A stretch of DNA of 18,433 nt from Clostridiales bacterium (lineage in GTDB: Bacteria; Bacillota; Clostridia; Lachnospirales; Lachnospiraceae). The stretch spans positions 1-18,433 of the forward strand of contig DYCJ01000011.1 of assembly GCA_019418195.1 (NCBI GenBank), read 5' to 3'. Of the stretch, positions 7,391 to 13,335 are shown piece by piece. Positions within the stretch are counted from its first letter, which is position 1, and each line of letters starts with the position of its first letter. The notes below the pieces were generated by a model that was given only the letters and a program-made list of their open reading frames with translations, made no database searches and was not told the origin of the DNA. The translations under genes and the position numbers were made by a program.

Positions 7391-7409
7391 TCCGTCTAAA
7401 CCAAATTGT
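7391..7409. repeat. 19-bp direct repeat, copy 1 (in the ATPase leader)
   Basis: TCCGTCTAAACCAAATTGT differs by one base from the copy at 7452-7470, and similarity continues more weakly for about 15 bases (ending TAGCC in both). This copy lies just downstream of the promoter start site of the ATPase gene. Confidence 0.85.
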
Positions 7410-7415
7410 GACTTT

Positions 7416-7444
7416 ATTATAGCCAGAGCCTTACAAGATGTCAA
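7416..7444 (-). promoter_or_regulatory. Consensus promoter of the DUF4143 ATPase gene
   Basis: On the minus strand there is a perfect TTGACA (7439-7444), a 17-base spacer and a perfect TATAAT (7416-7421). Transcription would start near 7409, leaving a leader of about 65 bases before the ATPase ATG. The two 19-bp repeats bracket it, which suggests a repressor site. Confidence 0.85.
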
Positions 7445-7451
7445 TGGCGCA

Positions 7452-7470
7452 TCTGTCTAAACCAAATTGT
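7452..7470. repeat. 19-bp direct repeat, copy 2 (upstream of the -35 box)
   Basis: TCTGTCTAAACCAAATTGT lies 61 bases from copy 1 in the same orientation and just upstream of the -35 box of the ATPase promoter. Its last base is shared with the stop codon of the 27-aa ORF at 7470-7553. Confidence 0.85.
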
Positions 7471-7553
7471 CATTTTTGTTTAGCCGGCACTTTGGCCTGG
7501 CAGTCGCCATCAACCTGAAACAACTGCCTTTTTTCTTCTTCGTTAAGTTCCAT
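7470..7553 (-). CDS. 27-aa ORF, probable truncated mobile-element gene
   Basis: An excellent ribosome site (AAGGAGG, 8 bases upstream) precedes ATG 7551-7553, and the frame encodes MELNEEEKRQLFQVDGDCQA followed by KVPAKQK and TGA. The first 16 residues resemble the N-terminus of a small protein encoded on clostridial conjugative elements, which usually continues much longer. Sequence after DGD does not fit, so this is likely the 5' end of such a gene cut by a deletion, with its translation signals left. A functional micro-protein cannot be excluded. Confidence 0.45.
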   Translation of the reverse strand: MELNEEEKRQLFQVDGDCQAKVPAKQK

Positions 7554-7582
7554 GTGAATTTCCTCCTTCTGAAAATGGACGT

Positions 7583-7617
7583 AAAAAAAGCGCGCCCATC
7601 AGATCAGATGAAACGCT
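7583..7617 (-). terminator. Intrinsic terminator downstream of rrf2
   Basis: On the minus strand a long stem of about 11 pairs (AGCGTTTCATC with GATGGGCGCGCT, including G-T pairs and one bulge) has a 6-base loop and is followed by seven T residues (7583-7589). It ends the transcript of rrf2 and the sirtuin remnant. Confidence 0.75.
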
Positions 7618-7647
7618 CTTTGGCTTCCAGCATTACGCCAGTGATAT

Positions 7648-7773
7648 TTATGTGGGTTGGAGTTGATTAAGAATCGCTCCAATATCTCCATTGATACAGA
7701 TTGACTTGTTTTTTATTTCATCAGGGGCAAAAGCCTCTCCGTAATTCAAACAGGCATACAACGCATCTTCATT
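7648..7773 (-). pseudogene. SirTM-like sirtuin C-terminal remnant (copy A), after rrf2
   Basis: Just downstream of the rrf2 stop, another frame encodes NEDALYACLNYGEAFAPDEI, then KNKSICINGDIGAILNQL and stops at TAA 7648-7650. ALYACLNYGEA parallels ATYACINYGDA in remnant B, and INGDI parallels INEDI in remnant C. There is no start codon or ribosome site, so it is the last ~40 codons of a gene whose body has been deleted. The frame ends a short way before the terminator at 7583-7617, consistent with a true gene end. The assignment to SirTM-type SIR2 is from recalled family sequence. Confidence 0.55.
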
Positions 7774-7780
7774 TTCTGTC

Positions 7781-8209
7781 TCAGATATATTTCTCAAGAT
7801 CTGCGATCACATCTGCCAGAGTGATCGCTTTCAGCTCCCGCTCCATCGCCGCCTGGACCCGGTACAGCTTGTCATCGAGGATATTGTGTATATTCTTTCC
7901 GACCGGACAGTTCGGATTCGGATTCTCGTGAAAATGGAACAACGTATTTTCTTCTATACATTCTACCGCGTAATATACGTCCAGGAACGTAATATCCTGA
8001 AGCGGTTTTGTGATCATTGCTCCGCCTGTTCCTCTCTTCACCTCGATAATGCCTGCCTCTTTTAACTGTGACAGGATCCGTCTGATAATAACAGGATTTA
8101 CATTAATGCTGGAAGCCAGAAAGTCGCTCGTTATCTTATAATCTTCTTTAAATGTCTCCATACAAGTCAGCATATGGATAGCTATTGTAAATCTGCTTGA
8201 AATCTGCAT
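7781..8209 (-). CDS. Rrf2-family transcriptional regulator
   Basis: The 142-residue protein begins MQISSRFTIAIHMLTCMETF, typical of Rrf2 proteins, followed by the winged-helix segment ITSDFLASSINVNPVIIRRI with its recognition helix and the wing KRGTGGAMITKPLQDI. The C-terminal helix region contains NPNCPVGKNIHNILD. Only one cysteine occurs in the sensor loop, so the three-cysteine cluster of iron-sulphur Rrf2 proteins (IscR, NsrR) is missing; it is closer to YwnA-like members without a cluster. The ATG is 11 bases from AAGGAG, slightly long. The gene has its own promoter, which overlaps the end of the macrodomain gene, and a 19-bp dyad over the -35 box suggests autorepression and control of the macrodomain promoter. 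Confidence 0.88.
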   Translation of the reverse strand: MQISSRFTIAIHMLTCMETFKEDYKITSDFLASSINVNPVIIRRILSQLKEAGIIEVKRGTGGAMITKPLQDITFLDVYYAVECIEENTLFHFHENPNPNCPVGKNIHNILDDKLYRVQAAMERELKAITLADVIADLEKYI

Positions 8210-8235
8210 AATGCTCTCATCTCCTTTTGAGATTC

Positions 8236-8272
8236 ATTTTACCTGCTGTCCATTGTAATGTCAATTATTACA
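8236..8272 (-). promoter_or_regulatory. rrf2 promoter with 19-bp operator dyad
   Basis: On the minus strand, TTGACA (8259-8264) and TAAAAT (8236-8241) are separated by 17 bases. The dyad TGTAATGTCAATTATTACA at 8254-8272 covers the -35 box and also the stop codon of the macrodomain gene. The same TGTAAY-N7-RTTACA form recurs at 9336-9354 and 9287-9305. Confidence 0.8.
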
Positions 8273-9151
8273 GGTAAGTTCTTCCTCATACAGAAGTATA
8301 TCCACATCTTTAAATACATTGAAGATCACTCTGTCAAATTGTGTGCTATGCTCACTTAAAAACTCCGTCACAGTCTCCACCGCAATCTTCGCCGCCTCAT
8401 CATTCGGGAAATGAAATTCCCCGGTGCTGATGCAGCAAAACGCTACAGAACGTATCTTATGCTCCACGCAGCACTTCAGTACATTCTGATAACAGTTCCT
8501 CAGATCGTCCCTCAGGTCCTGATTCAGATAATCTCCCACAATGGGGCCCACTGTATGGATCACGTACTCGGCGGGCAGATTGTATCCTTCTGTCAGAACA
8601 GCCTGTCCTGTTGGTTCCTCATAGCGGCGGCCGTACTGCATCCGCTTCCGGTTCATATAATGGCTGCACGCCTCACGCAGCTCAATCCCTGCCGCGCTGT
8701 GAATGGCATTGTCGATGCATCCGTGACATGGCACGAAACATCCGAGCATCTGCGAGTTCGCTGCGTTGACGATAGCTCCGACATGGAGTCTGGTAATATC
8801 TCCCTGCCACACGGACAGTTTATCCGCATAGGGATGGCTGCTGCCATACTGCTCTCCCACCGTCAGGATATCGTCAAGTTCCACGATTCCTTTTTCTTTC
8901 GCCTCTTCGGTCAGGAAATCATCCTGCACCCGCAGGACTTCTTCATTCATTTTTCCCGGCATACGGATATTCATAAGGGAGCGCAGGAATCTTCGCTTCT
9001 CCTGATAGTCCGCTCCTGTTTCCAGGTCTCTGTACTGCGCGGAATCTTCCTTAAATTCACGGAGCAGATAGTCAAGCCTCTCTTCCTGCCCGCCGCCCGC
9101 GCTGTTCTTTTTTTCTTTATCCTTTTCATCCACGTGTTTACCGAACCGCAT
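8261..9151 (-). CDS. Zinc-type macrodomain protein-ADP-ribose hydrolase
   Basis: The macrodomain starts at about LSVWQGDITRLHVGAIVNAA, with the ADP-ribose loop IVNAANSQMLGCFVPCHGC; the C, H and C residues in GCFVPCHGCIDNAIH match the zinc ligands of the SirTM-linked macrodomain class. Other family blocks are YNLPAEYVIHTVGPIV, RSVAFCCISTGEFHFP and VIFNVFKDVD. An N-terminal helical region (EERLDYLLREFKEDSAQYRD) is typical of this subgroup. I chose ATG 9149-9151 (296 residues) because GAGGCGG precedes it and its codons overlap the end of a sirtuin remnant, as in coupled sirTM-macro operons; the frame is open to 9241. In characterised cases the enzyme removes ADP-ribose placed on a carrier protein by SirTM. 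It is driven by the promoter at 9318-9346. Confidence 0.9.
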   Translation of the reverse strand: MRFGKHVDEKDKEKKNSAGGGQEERLDYLLREFKEDSAQYRDLETGADYQEKRRFLRSLMNIRMPGKMNEEVLRVQDDFLTEEAKEKGIVELDDILTVGEQYGSSHPYADKLSVWQGDITRLHVGAIVNAANSQMLGCFVPCHGCIDNAIHSAAGIELREACSHYMNRKRMQYGRRYEEPTGQAVLTEGYNLPAEYVIHTVGPIVGDYLNQDLRDDLRNCYQNVLKCCVEHKIRSVAFCCISTGEFHFPNDEAAKIAVETVTEFLSEHSTQFDRVIFNVFKDVDILLYEEELTCNN

Positions 9152-9281
9152 CTTTTTCCGCCTCTTTCCTGATATCTTCCATGCTCCTGCATATATCTTC
9201 GTTGATCCCAACCGCTCTTTTGCGAAAGCTCTCCGGCACAACTGCTTCCCTGAGATTCAGCCGGACAAGCTTTACGCCAGC
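9138..9281 (-). pseudogene. SirTM-like sirtuin C-terminal remnant (copy C), overlapping the macrodomain start
   Basis: In a frame different from the macrodomain gene, codons from 9281 to TAA 9138-9140 encode AGVKLVRLNLREAVVPESFR, then KRAVGINEDICRSMEDIRKE and a short tail. The pattern LNxxEAxxPexxxxxxxxINxDI is shared with remnant A. The remnant's stop lies inside the macrodomain gene's first codons, the arrangement of a translationally coupled sirtuin-macrodomain operon. Only about 48 codons remain; the promoter lies immediately upstream, so the body of the gene was removed between promoter and tail. Confidence 0.55.
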
Positions 9282-9286
9282 GCAAT

Positions 9287-9305
9287 TGTAATGCTTTTCG
9301 TTACA
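9287..9305. promoter_or_regulatory. Rrf2-type operator dyad downstream of the macrodomain promoter
   Basis: TGTAATGCTTTTCGTTACA has the same TGTAAY-N7-RTTACA form as the two dyads on the -35 boxes. It lies at about +6 to +24 of the macrodomain transcript, where binding would block transcription. Confidence 0.6.
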
Positions 9306-9317
9306 TCTTTTATTTTC

Positions 9318-9354
9318 AAGATAACACTCTTTTGTTGTAATGTCAATAGTTACA
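9318..9354 (-). promoter_or_regulatory. Macrodomain promoter with 19-bp operator dyad
   Basis: On the minus strand, TTGACA (9341-9346) and TATCTT (9318-9323) are 17 bases apart. The dyad TGTAATGTCAATAGTTACA at 9336-9354 covers the -35 box in the same phase as at the rrf2 promoter. Transcription would begin near 9311. Confidence 0.8.
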
Positions 9355-9471
9355 TTTTATATATTTAATCACTTAACGTGCAAACAGGCGGGATCTGCTC
9401 TTTTCCGATCCAGTTTCATCATATATCCCCTTCCTATAATTTCAAACTTGCTTCCGAACGACAGCCTCTTT
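9355..9471. other. Spacer between membrane protein gene and macrodomain promoter
   Basis: No complete gene is seen. One minus-strand frame reads EKRLSFGSKFEIIGRGYMMK and LDRKRADPACLHVK before a TGA; with AGGAAGGGG ahead of the ATGs it could be a 17- or 16-residue peptide or a scrap of an unknown gene. No terminator for the kinase operon is apparent. Confidence 0.3.
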
Positions 9472-10041
9472 TCAATTTAGCAGCTTATTCCCTTTCTCAC
9501 AGATTTCATAGATCTCGTCATACTTCGCCTCGATCAGCGGCGTGATCCTCTCTGTCTGCCGTCTGACGCCTGCTTTATACAGAAAGTACGGCATCACCCA
9601 TCCGAGGAATCCCGGTATCGCGAGGATAATGCACAGTATGATATGAGGCGGCTGCGCGGTCACCGCAAATGTAGATCCCGCCATAAATGCCGTACCGATA
9701 ATCCCCACAGTTATCGCAGCAATAGACGGCCGGGATATCTTCTCTTTCTCAAGATTCCCAATCTCCGCGACGCACGCCTCGAAATTTCTCTGAAGCCTTG
9801 TCAGTTCCATTTTGTTGAGGATCTTCCGGTCACGTTTCAGCCTGATCACGGTTTTCTTGTGCTGATGTGTCCCGGTCTTCGCCGAATACCTTTCCGTTGT
9901 GTCCGGCATTACATTTTCATCGATTTCCCACCCGAAATTCACATATCCGTCCATAAGAAAAGACGCCTGAGCAATATCTGCTGTCACTTCTTTATATTCA
10001 TATGCAATAAAATTTCTGTTCCTTCTCTCTGCCTGTTCCAT
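9472..10041 (-). CDS. Two-helix membrane protein linked to a two-component system
   Basis: The 189-residue protein has a soluble N-terminal part (EQAERRNRNFIAYEYKEVTA, then GYVNFGWEIDEN), a basic amphipathic region KKTVIRLKRDRKILNKMELT, and two membrane segments at about 107-130 (IAAITVGIIGTAFMAGSTFA) and 135-155 (IILCIILAIPGFLGWVMPYF). A charged cytoplasmic tail follows. It starts 4 bases after the kinase stop and shares its operon, so it probably serves the same signalling pathway. The family is unnamed to my knowledge; I recognise it only as a conserved partner of such kinases in Lachnospiraceae, and I assign no activity. Confidence 0.75.
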   Translation of the reverse strand: MEQAERRNRNFIAYEYKEVTADIAQASFLMDGYVNFGWEIDENVMPDTTERYSAKTGTHQHKKTVIRLKRDRKILNKMELTRLQRNFEACVAEIGNLEKEKISRPSIAAITVGIIGTAFMAGSTFAVTAQPPHIILCIILAIPGFLGWVMPYFLYKAGVRRQTERITPLIEAKYDEIYEICEKGNKLLN

Positions 10042-10045
10042 CCGC

Positions 10046-11179
10046 TCAGTCCCTCCGATCTTTCTTCTTGGTTTCTGCCGGCACAGGAATCCTTACTGTA
10101 AATGTACTTCCTCTGCCCTCTTCACTGGCAGCACTGATCTCGCCGTCCATCAGCATGAGGATCCGGCTGACCAGAGCAAGCCCGAGCCCGTTTCCTTCTT
10201 TAGAATGGGAAGTGTCTCCCTGATAAAATTTATCAAAAATATGCCGGATACTCTCCCTGCTCATACCGCATCCCGTATCTGTCACTTCGACCACCGCATA
10301 TCCGTCGGAAGAAGTCTGCCGTACTGTCACTTTCCCGCCGGGTTCCGTGAACTTGACCGCATTGGACAGCAGATTATTCCACACCAGTTCCATGAGGTTT
10401 TTGTCCGCGTCTACAACTGTCTTTTCTTCTATATCAACTTCGAGTTCCAGATCTTTTTCATCCCACATATCTTCATAGTTAAGGATACACTCTTCAAGCT
10501 GGGCACAGAGGTCGTACGTCTCGATTTCCGGATCGATCCTCTGATGTTCCAGTTTATTCAGCCGGAGGATATTGGTAATGAGGCCGGAGAGCCGTGACGC
10601 GGCTTCTTCAATACTGCGCGCGTATTCTATACGTTCCTCTTCCGTCCCTTTTCCGGTCTGGAGAAGTTCGGCATAGTTCTTGATGATCGCGATGGGCGTC
10701 TTCATCTCGTGAGAGACGTTGGATACAAAATCTGTCTTTAAAGTCTCCACACTTCCCAGTTCTTCCACCATCTTATTGAAATCCAGGATCATCACGTCCA
10801 GATAATCCAGCCTGTCGGATGTATGCGTCGTGGGGACGTATACGGAAAAGTCTCCGTTTGCCACCTGCTCCGTCGCTTCCGCGAGCTTATGGAGCGGCTC
10901 TTCGTAAGTGCTCTTTATCTTCATTCTCGTAAACAAAGTCAGCCCTACTGCCACACAGCCCCAATAGACCATCGGAACAACAGTCTGGACGATCTCATTC
11001 CATCCCAGTTTATTCATCAGTACAACAAGCCCTACATGAATGCCGGACATAAGAAAAAGTACACCCAGAAAAATGCCGAAAAGAGACAGCGGAAAGAGAC
11101 TGTCTTTGATCACACGCTGCCCGTTTTTCCCTGTTCCATTCCGCGCAGGACCACCGGCGCTTCTGTCCTTTCCACTCAT
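10046..11179 (-). CDS. Sensor histidine kinase
   Basis: The 377-residue protein has two membrane segments (about 29-54 and 62-84) with a very short outside loop, a HAMP-like linker (PLHKLAEATEQVANGDFSVY), and then the kinase core. The H-box is FVSNVSHEMKTPIA with the phosphorylated His at 157. The N-box is WNNLLSNAVKF (Asn269), the G1 box is DTGCGMS and the G2 box is EGNGLGLAL. All catalytic motifs are present, so it looks active. The tiny extracytoplasmic loop suggests sensing within the membrane or through a partner, and the downstream membrane protein is a candidate. Its ATG overlaps the response-regulator stop as ATGA. Confidence 0.92.
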   Translation of the reverse strand: MSGKDRSAGGPARNGTGKNGQRVIKDSLFPLSLFGIFLGVLFLMSGIHVGLVVLMNKLGWNEIVQTVVPMVYWGCVAVGLTLFTRMKIKSTYEEPLHKLAEATEQVANGDFSVYVPTTHTSDRLDYLDVMILDFNKMVEELGSVETLKTDFVSNVSHEMKTPIAIIKNYAELLQTGKGTEEERIEYARSIEEAASRLSGLITNILRLNKLEHQRIDPEIETYDLCAQLEECILNYEDMWDEKDLELEVDIEEKTVVDADKNLMELVWNNLLSNAVKFTEPGGKVTVRQTSSDGYAVVEVTDTGCGMSRESIRHIFDKFYQGDTSHSKEGNGLGLALVSRILMLMDGEISAASEEGRGSTFTVRIPVPAETKKKDRRD

Positions 11180-11847
11180 TGCAGCACCGCCTTATATCCC
11201 AGTCCCCTGACAGTCACGATCTTGAACCCGTCACAGTCTGAGAGTTTATTTCTCAGTTTTGTCATATACACGTCCACCGCGCGCAGGCTGGTGTCACTGT
11301 CCACATCCCAGAATTCATCCATAAGCTGAGCCCTTGAAAATGTTTTCTTCGGATAGGATAACAGCTTATATATGATATTAAATTCCCGTGTCGTCAGGCT
11401 GATCTCCTCTCCGTCCACCTCTGCGCTCATGCCGTCTGCATCCAGCGTCAGATTGCCGACAGTGATCTTGCGCTCTGTCTCGATATTGGCTCTGCGCAGA
11501 AGAGCGCGCACACGGAGTACCAGCTCGTCCAGATCGACCGGCTTTACCATATAGTCGTCGATGCCCAGACGGAATCCCCTCTGCTTGGACGGAAGATCGT
11601 CCTTTGCAGACATAAAAAGGATCGGAATTCTCTCATTTACTTTTCTCACGGTCTTTGCGAACTCAAAGCCGTCGATCTCCGGCATCATGATGTCCGATAT
11701 GATCAGGTCATAGAGTTGACTGTACATCGCATCATAGGCGTCCCTTGCGTTTAAACATCCTTTTGCCTCAAATCCACTGTCGTTTAAATACGTACAGACA
11801 ATTTTATTTAATTTCTCGTCATCCTCTACTACAAGAATGTGTATCAT
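11176..11847 (-). CDS. OmpR-family response regulator
   Basis: A receiver domain (HILVVEDDEKLNKIVCTYLN) contains the acidic pair D9-D10, the phospho-acceptor D52 in ISDIMMPEIDG, S80, and K102 in MVKPVD. A winged-helix DNA-binding domain follows (LTTREFNIIYKLLSYPKKTF, then RAVDVYMTKLRNKL, and VRGLGYKA). I chose ATG 11845-11847, 223 residues, because AGGAGG lies upstream at the right distance; the frame stays open for 19 further codons through a palindrome and is unlikely to be coding there. It pairs with the overlapping kinase gene. The 5' leader contains a 20-bp perfect palindrome. Confidence 0.93.
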   Translation of the reverse strand: MIHILVVEDDEKLNKIVCTYLNDSGFEAKGCLNARDAYDAMYSQLYDLIISDIMMPEIDGFEFAKTVRKVNERIPILFMSAKDDLPSKQRGFRLGIDDYMVKPVDLDELVLRVRALLRRANIETERKITVGNLTLDADGMSAEVDGEEISLTTREFNIIYKLLSYPKKTFSRAQLMDEFWDVDSDTSLRAVDVYMTKLRNKLSDCDGFKIVTVRGLGYKAVLQ

Positions 11848-11878
11848 GTTGATTTCCTCCGGATTTTTGTATGATGTT

Positions 11879-11898
11879 GGGTCAAAACCTTTTGACCC
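11879..11898. promoter_or_regulatory. 20-bp palindrome in the response-regulator leader
   Basis: GGGTCAAAACCTTTTGACCC has 9-bp perfect arms around a CC centre. It lies 31 bases upstream of the response-regulator ATG. A 2-base loop would make a poor RNA hairpin, so a protein-binding operator seems more likely than a terminator. No clear sigma-A promoter was identified next to it. Confidence 0.55.
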
Positions 11899-11953
11899 TG
11901 GCATCTTATATTTAATCTTAGCATACTATAGGAAGTTTGTGTTTCCGGAATAT

Positions 11954-11981
11954 TTGACTTTTGTTTCTAAATTATTAAAAT
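11954..11981 (+). promoter_or_regulatory. Candidate promoter of the AraC-family gene
   Basis: TTGACT (11954-11959) and TAAAAT (11976-11981) are spaced by 16 bases on the plus strand, about 70 bases ahead of the AraC ATG. It is divergent from the response-regulator operon. Confidence 0.55.
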
Positions 11982-12050
11982 TATCATTATACAGCATCCG
12001 GCAGAATTGTGATAAAATACTGACAGAAGGGAAAAGCAGGAGGGAAGAAA

Positions 12051-12968
12051 ATGCAAATCGTACACAGTATTCAATTGCATTCCGGCACCAATGAAGAGAA
12101 TCTGCCCGGTTTTACCCCGGAATTTCCATACATTGCCTCACGAGCCGAGCTGGACCACTACAGGGACTTTTTCGTTCCGTGGCACTGGCACAAAGCAGTA
12201 GAACTGTTTTATATGGAAAGTGGAGAGATCAGATATCATACGCCGAACGGCACCGCTATATTTCCGGCAGGTTCCGGCGGAATGGTAAACTCCAACGTAC
12301 TCCACATGACAGAAATGCTTTCGCGTACAGAAAAGAATATACAGTATCTGCACATTTTTGACCCGTCCCTGATCGCAGGAGCATACGGAAGTCTGATCGG
12401 AGAAAAGTATGTCACTCCCTTTATCTCTGCTTCTCAGCTGGAACTGATCCGGCTCACTCCCGATGAGCCCGGACAGGCTGAGATCCTCGCTATGATCCGG
12501 CAGGCTTTCCGGCTGGATGAAAATGAATTCGGCTATGAAATCAGACTGCGGGAAGCACTCTCACAGATATGGCTGAAACTTCTGAAGGTCTCCTCCTCCG
12601 CTCTTCAGAGCGAAGCGGCTTCGGACAGGAAAACGGACGATAAGATAAAAACAATGATGATCTACATACGCGATCATATCTCTGAAAAGATCTCCGTCCG
12701 GGATCTTGCCAATTCTGCATTTCTCAGTGAAAGAGAATGTTACAGAGTTTTTCAAAGCTGTCTGCATACGACTCCGACGGAATATGTTACAAGCTGCCGG
12801 ATGCAGATGGCCTGCCGGATGCTGGCAGAAACCCGCGAATCCGTGACAGCCGTCGGCCATGCCTGCGGTCTGGGGAGCAGCAGCTATTTCGGAAAGACTT
12901 TCAAAGAGCATACCGGGTACACGCCTCTGGAATATCGCCGTAAATGGCAGGATAATGATAGAATTTGA
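12051..12968 (+). CDS. AraC-family transcriptional regulator with cupin sensor domain
   Basis: The 305-residue protein has an N-terminal cupin-type region (RDFFVPWHWHKAVELFYMES, then GEIRYHTPNGTAIFPAGSGG), with the HxH-plus-E pattern seen in AraC sensors of sugars and other small ligands. Two helix-turn-helix motifs occupy about 203-300 (ISVRDLANSAFLSERECYRV, VTAVGHACGLGSSSYFGKTF) with the family ending TPLEYRRK. It begins at an ATG with GGAGGG upstream. No neighbouring target gene is obvious: the next gene downstream encodes an HPr-like protein on the same strand. The ligand cannot be determined from sequence. It may regulate carbohydrate genes, given the GH3 remnants in the region, but that is weak inference. 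Confidence 0.9.
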   Translation: MQIVHSIQLHSGTNEENLPGFTPEFPYIASRAELDHYRDFFVPWHWHKAVELFYMESGEIRYHTPNGTAIFPAGSGGMVNSNVLHMTEMLSRTEKNIQYLHIFDPSLIAGAYGSLIGEKYVTPFISASQLELIRLTPDEPGQAEILAMIRQAFRLDENEFGYEIRLREALSQIWLKLLKVSSSALQSEAASDRKTDDKIKTMMIYIRDHISEKISVRDLANSAFLSERECYRVFQSCLHTTPTEYVTSCRMQMACRMLAETRESVTAVGHACGLGSSSYFGKTFKEHTGYTPLEYRRKWQDNDRI

Positions 12969-13059
12969 CAGGAAATAGATATTTCATAAGACACAAAACC
13001 TCTATAGTAATAATTGAAATAAGGATAAACATTTCGGTTTCAGTTAAGGAGGTTGCGTA

Positions 13060-13299
13060 ATGATAAAGTTAAAGATCCTGAATATGAAGAATTTTCTGAA
13101 AGTGGTAAATCAGTGTGTCGGCAGGATAATAGTTGTATCGCCTGACGGGAAGAGAACGGATATCAACGGCCGTACCGCCATCCAGCACAGGCTGCAGAAA
13201 GAATACCTCGAGAATGGAAAATGTCTGCCTCTCACCCTGGAATTTGATTATCCGACAGATTATTTTGCAATTGTATCGTATTATGCCGGAGACTGTTAA
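13060..13299 (+). CDS. HPr-like small protein
   Basis: The 79-residue protein (MIKLKILNMKNFLKVVNQCV, then GRIIVVSPDGKRTDINGRTA) has the size and alternating strand-helix pattern of the HPr fold. The expected helix-1 His-x-Arg-Pro-Ala phosphorylation block is missing, so it is not a canonical phosphocarrier. It resembles the divergent HPr-family proteins common in Lachnospiraceae, whose role is unknown. A perfect AAGGAGG site lies 7 bases before the ATG. A strong hairpin covers its stop codon. Function is not assigned. Confidence 0.6.
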   Translation: MIKLKILNMKNFLKVVNQCVGRIIVVSPDGKRTDINGRTAIQHRLQKEYLENGKCLPLTLEFDYPTDYFAIVSYYAGDC

Positions 13300-13315
13300 G
13301 TCCCCGGTATAATAC
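13278..13315 (+). terminator. Long hairpin over the stop codon of the HPr-like gene
   Basis: Arms GTATTATGCCGGAGACT and AGTCCCCGGTATAATAC form a 17-pair stem with one G-T pair and one mismatch, loop GTTA. The TAA stop codon lies at the loop. There is no U tract, so it is an atypical terminator or an mRNA-stabilising structure, and it is symmetric enough to act on both strands. Confidence 0.65.
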
Positions 13316-13335
13316 ACTCAATGCGATCCATGTGA

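Noticed and set aside
8411..9172. 253-codon plus-strand frame
   Set aside because: It is the reverse reading of the macrodomain gene, whose motifs are unambiguous.
11848..11904. 19-residue N-terminal extension of the response regulator
   Set aside because: It would be translated through a perfect palindrome, and the AGGAGG site is placed for the ATG at 11847; the receiver domain starts right there.
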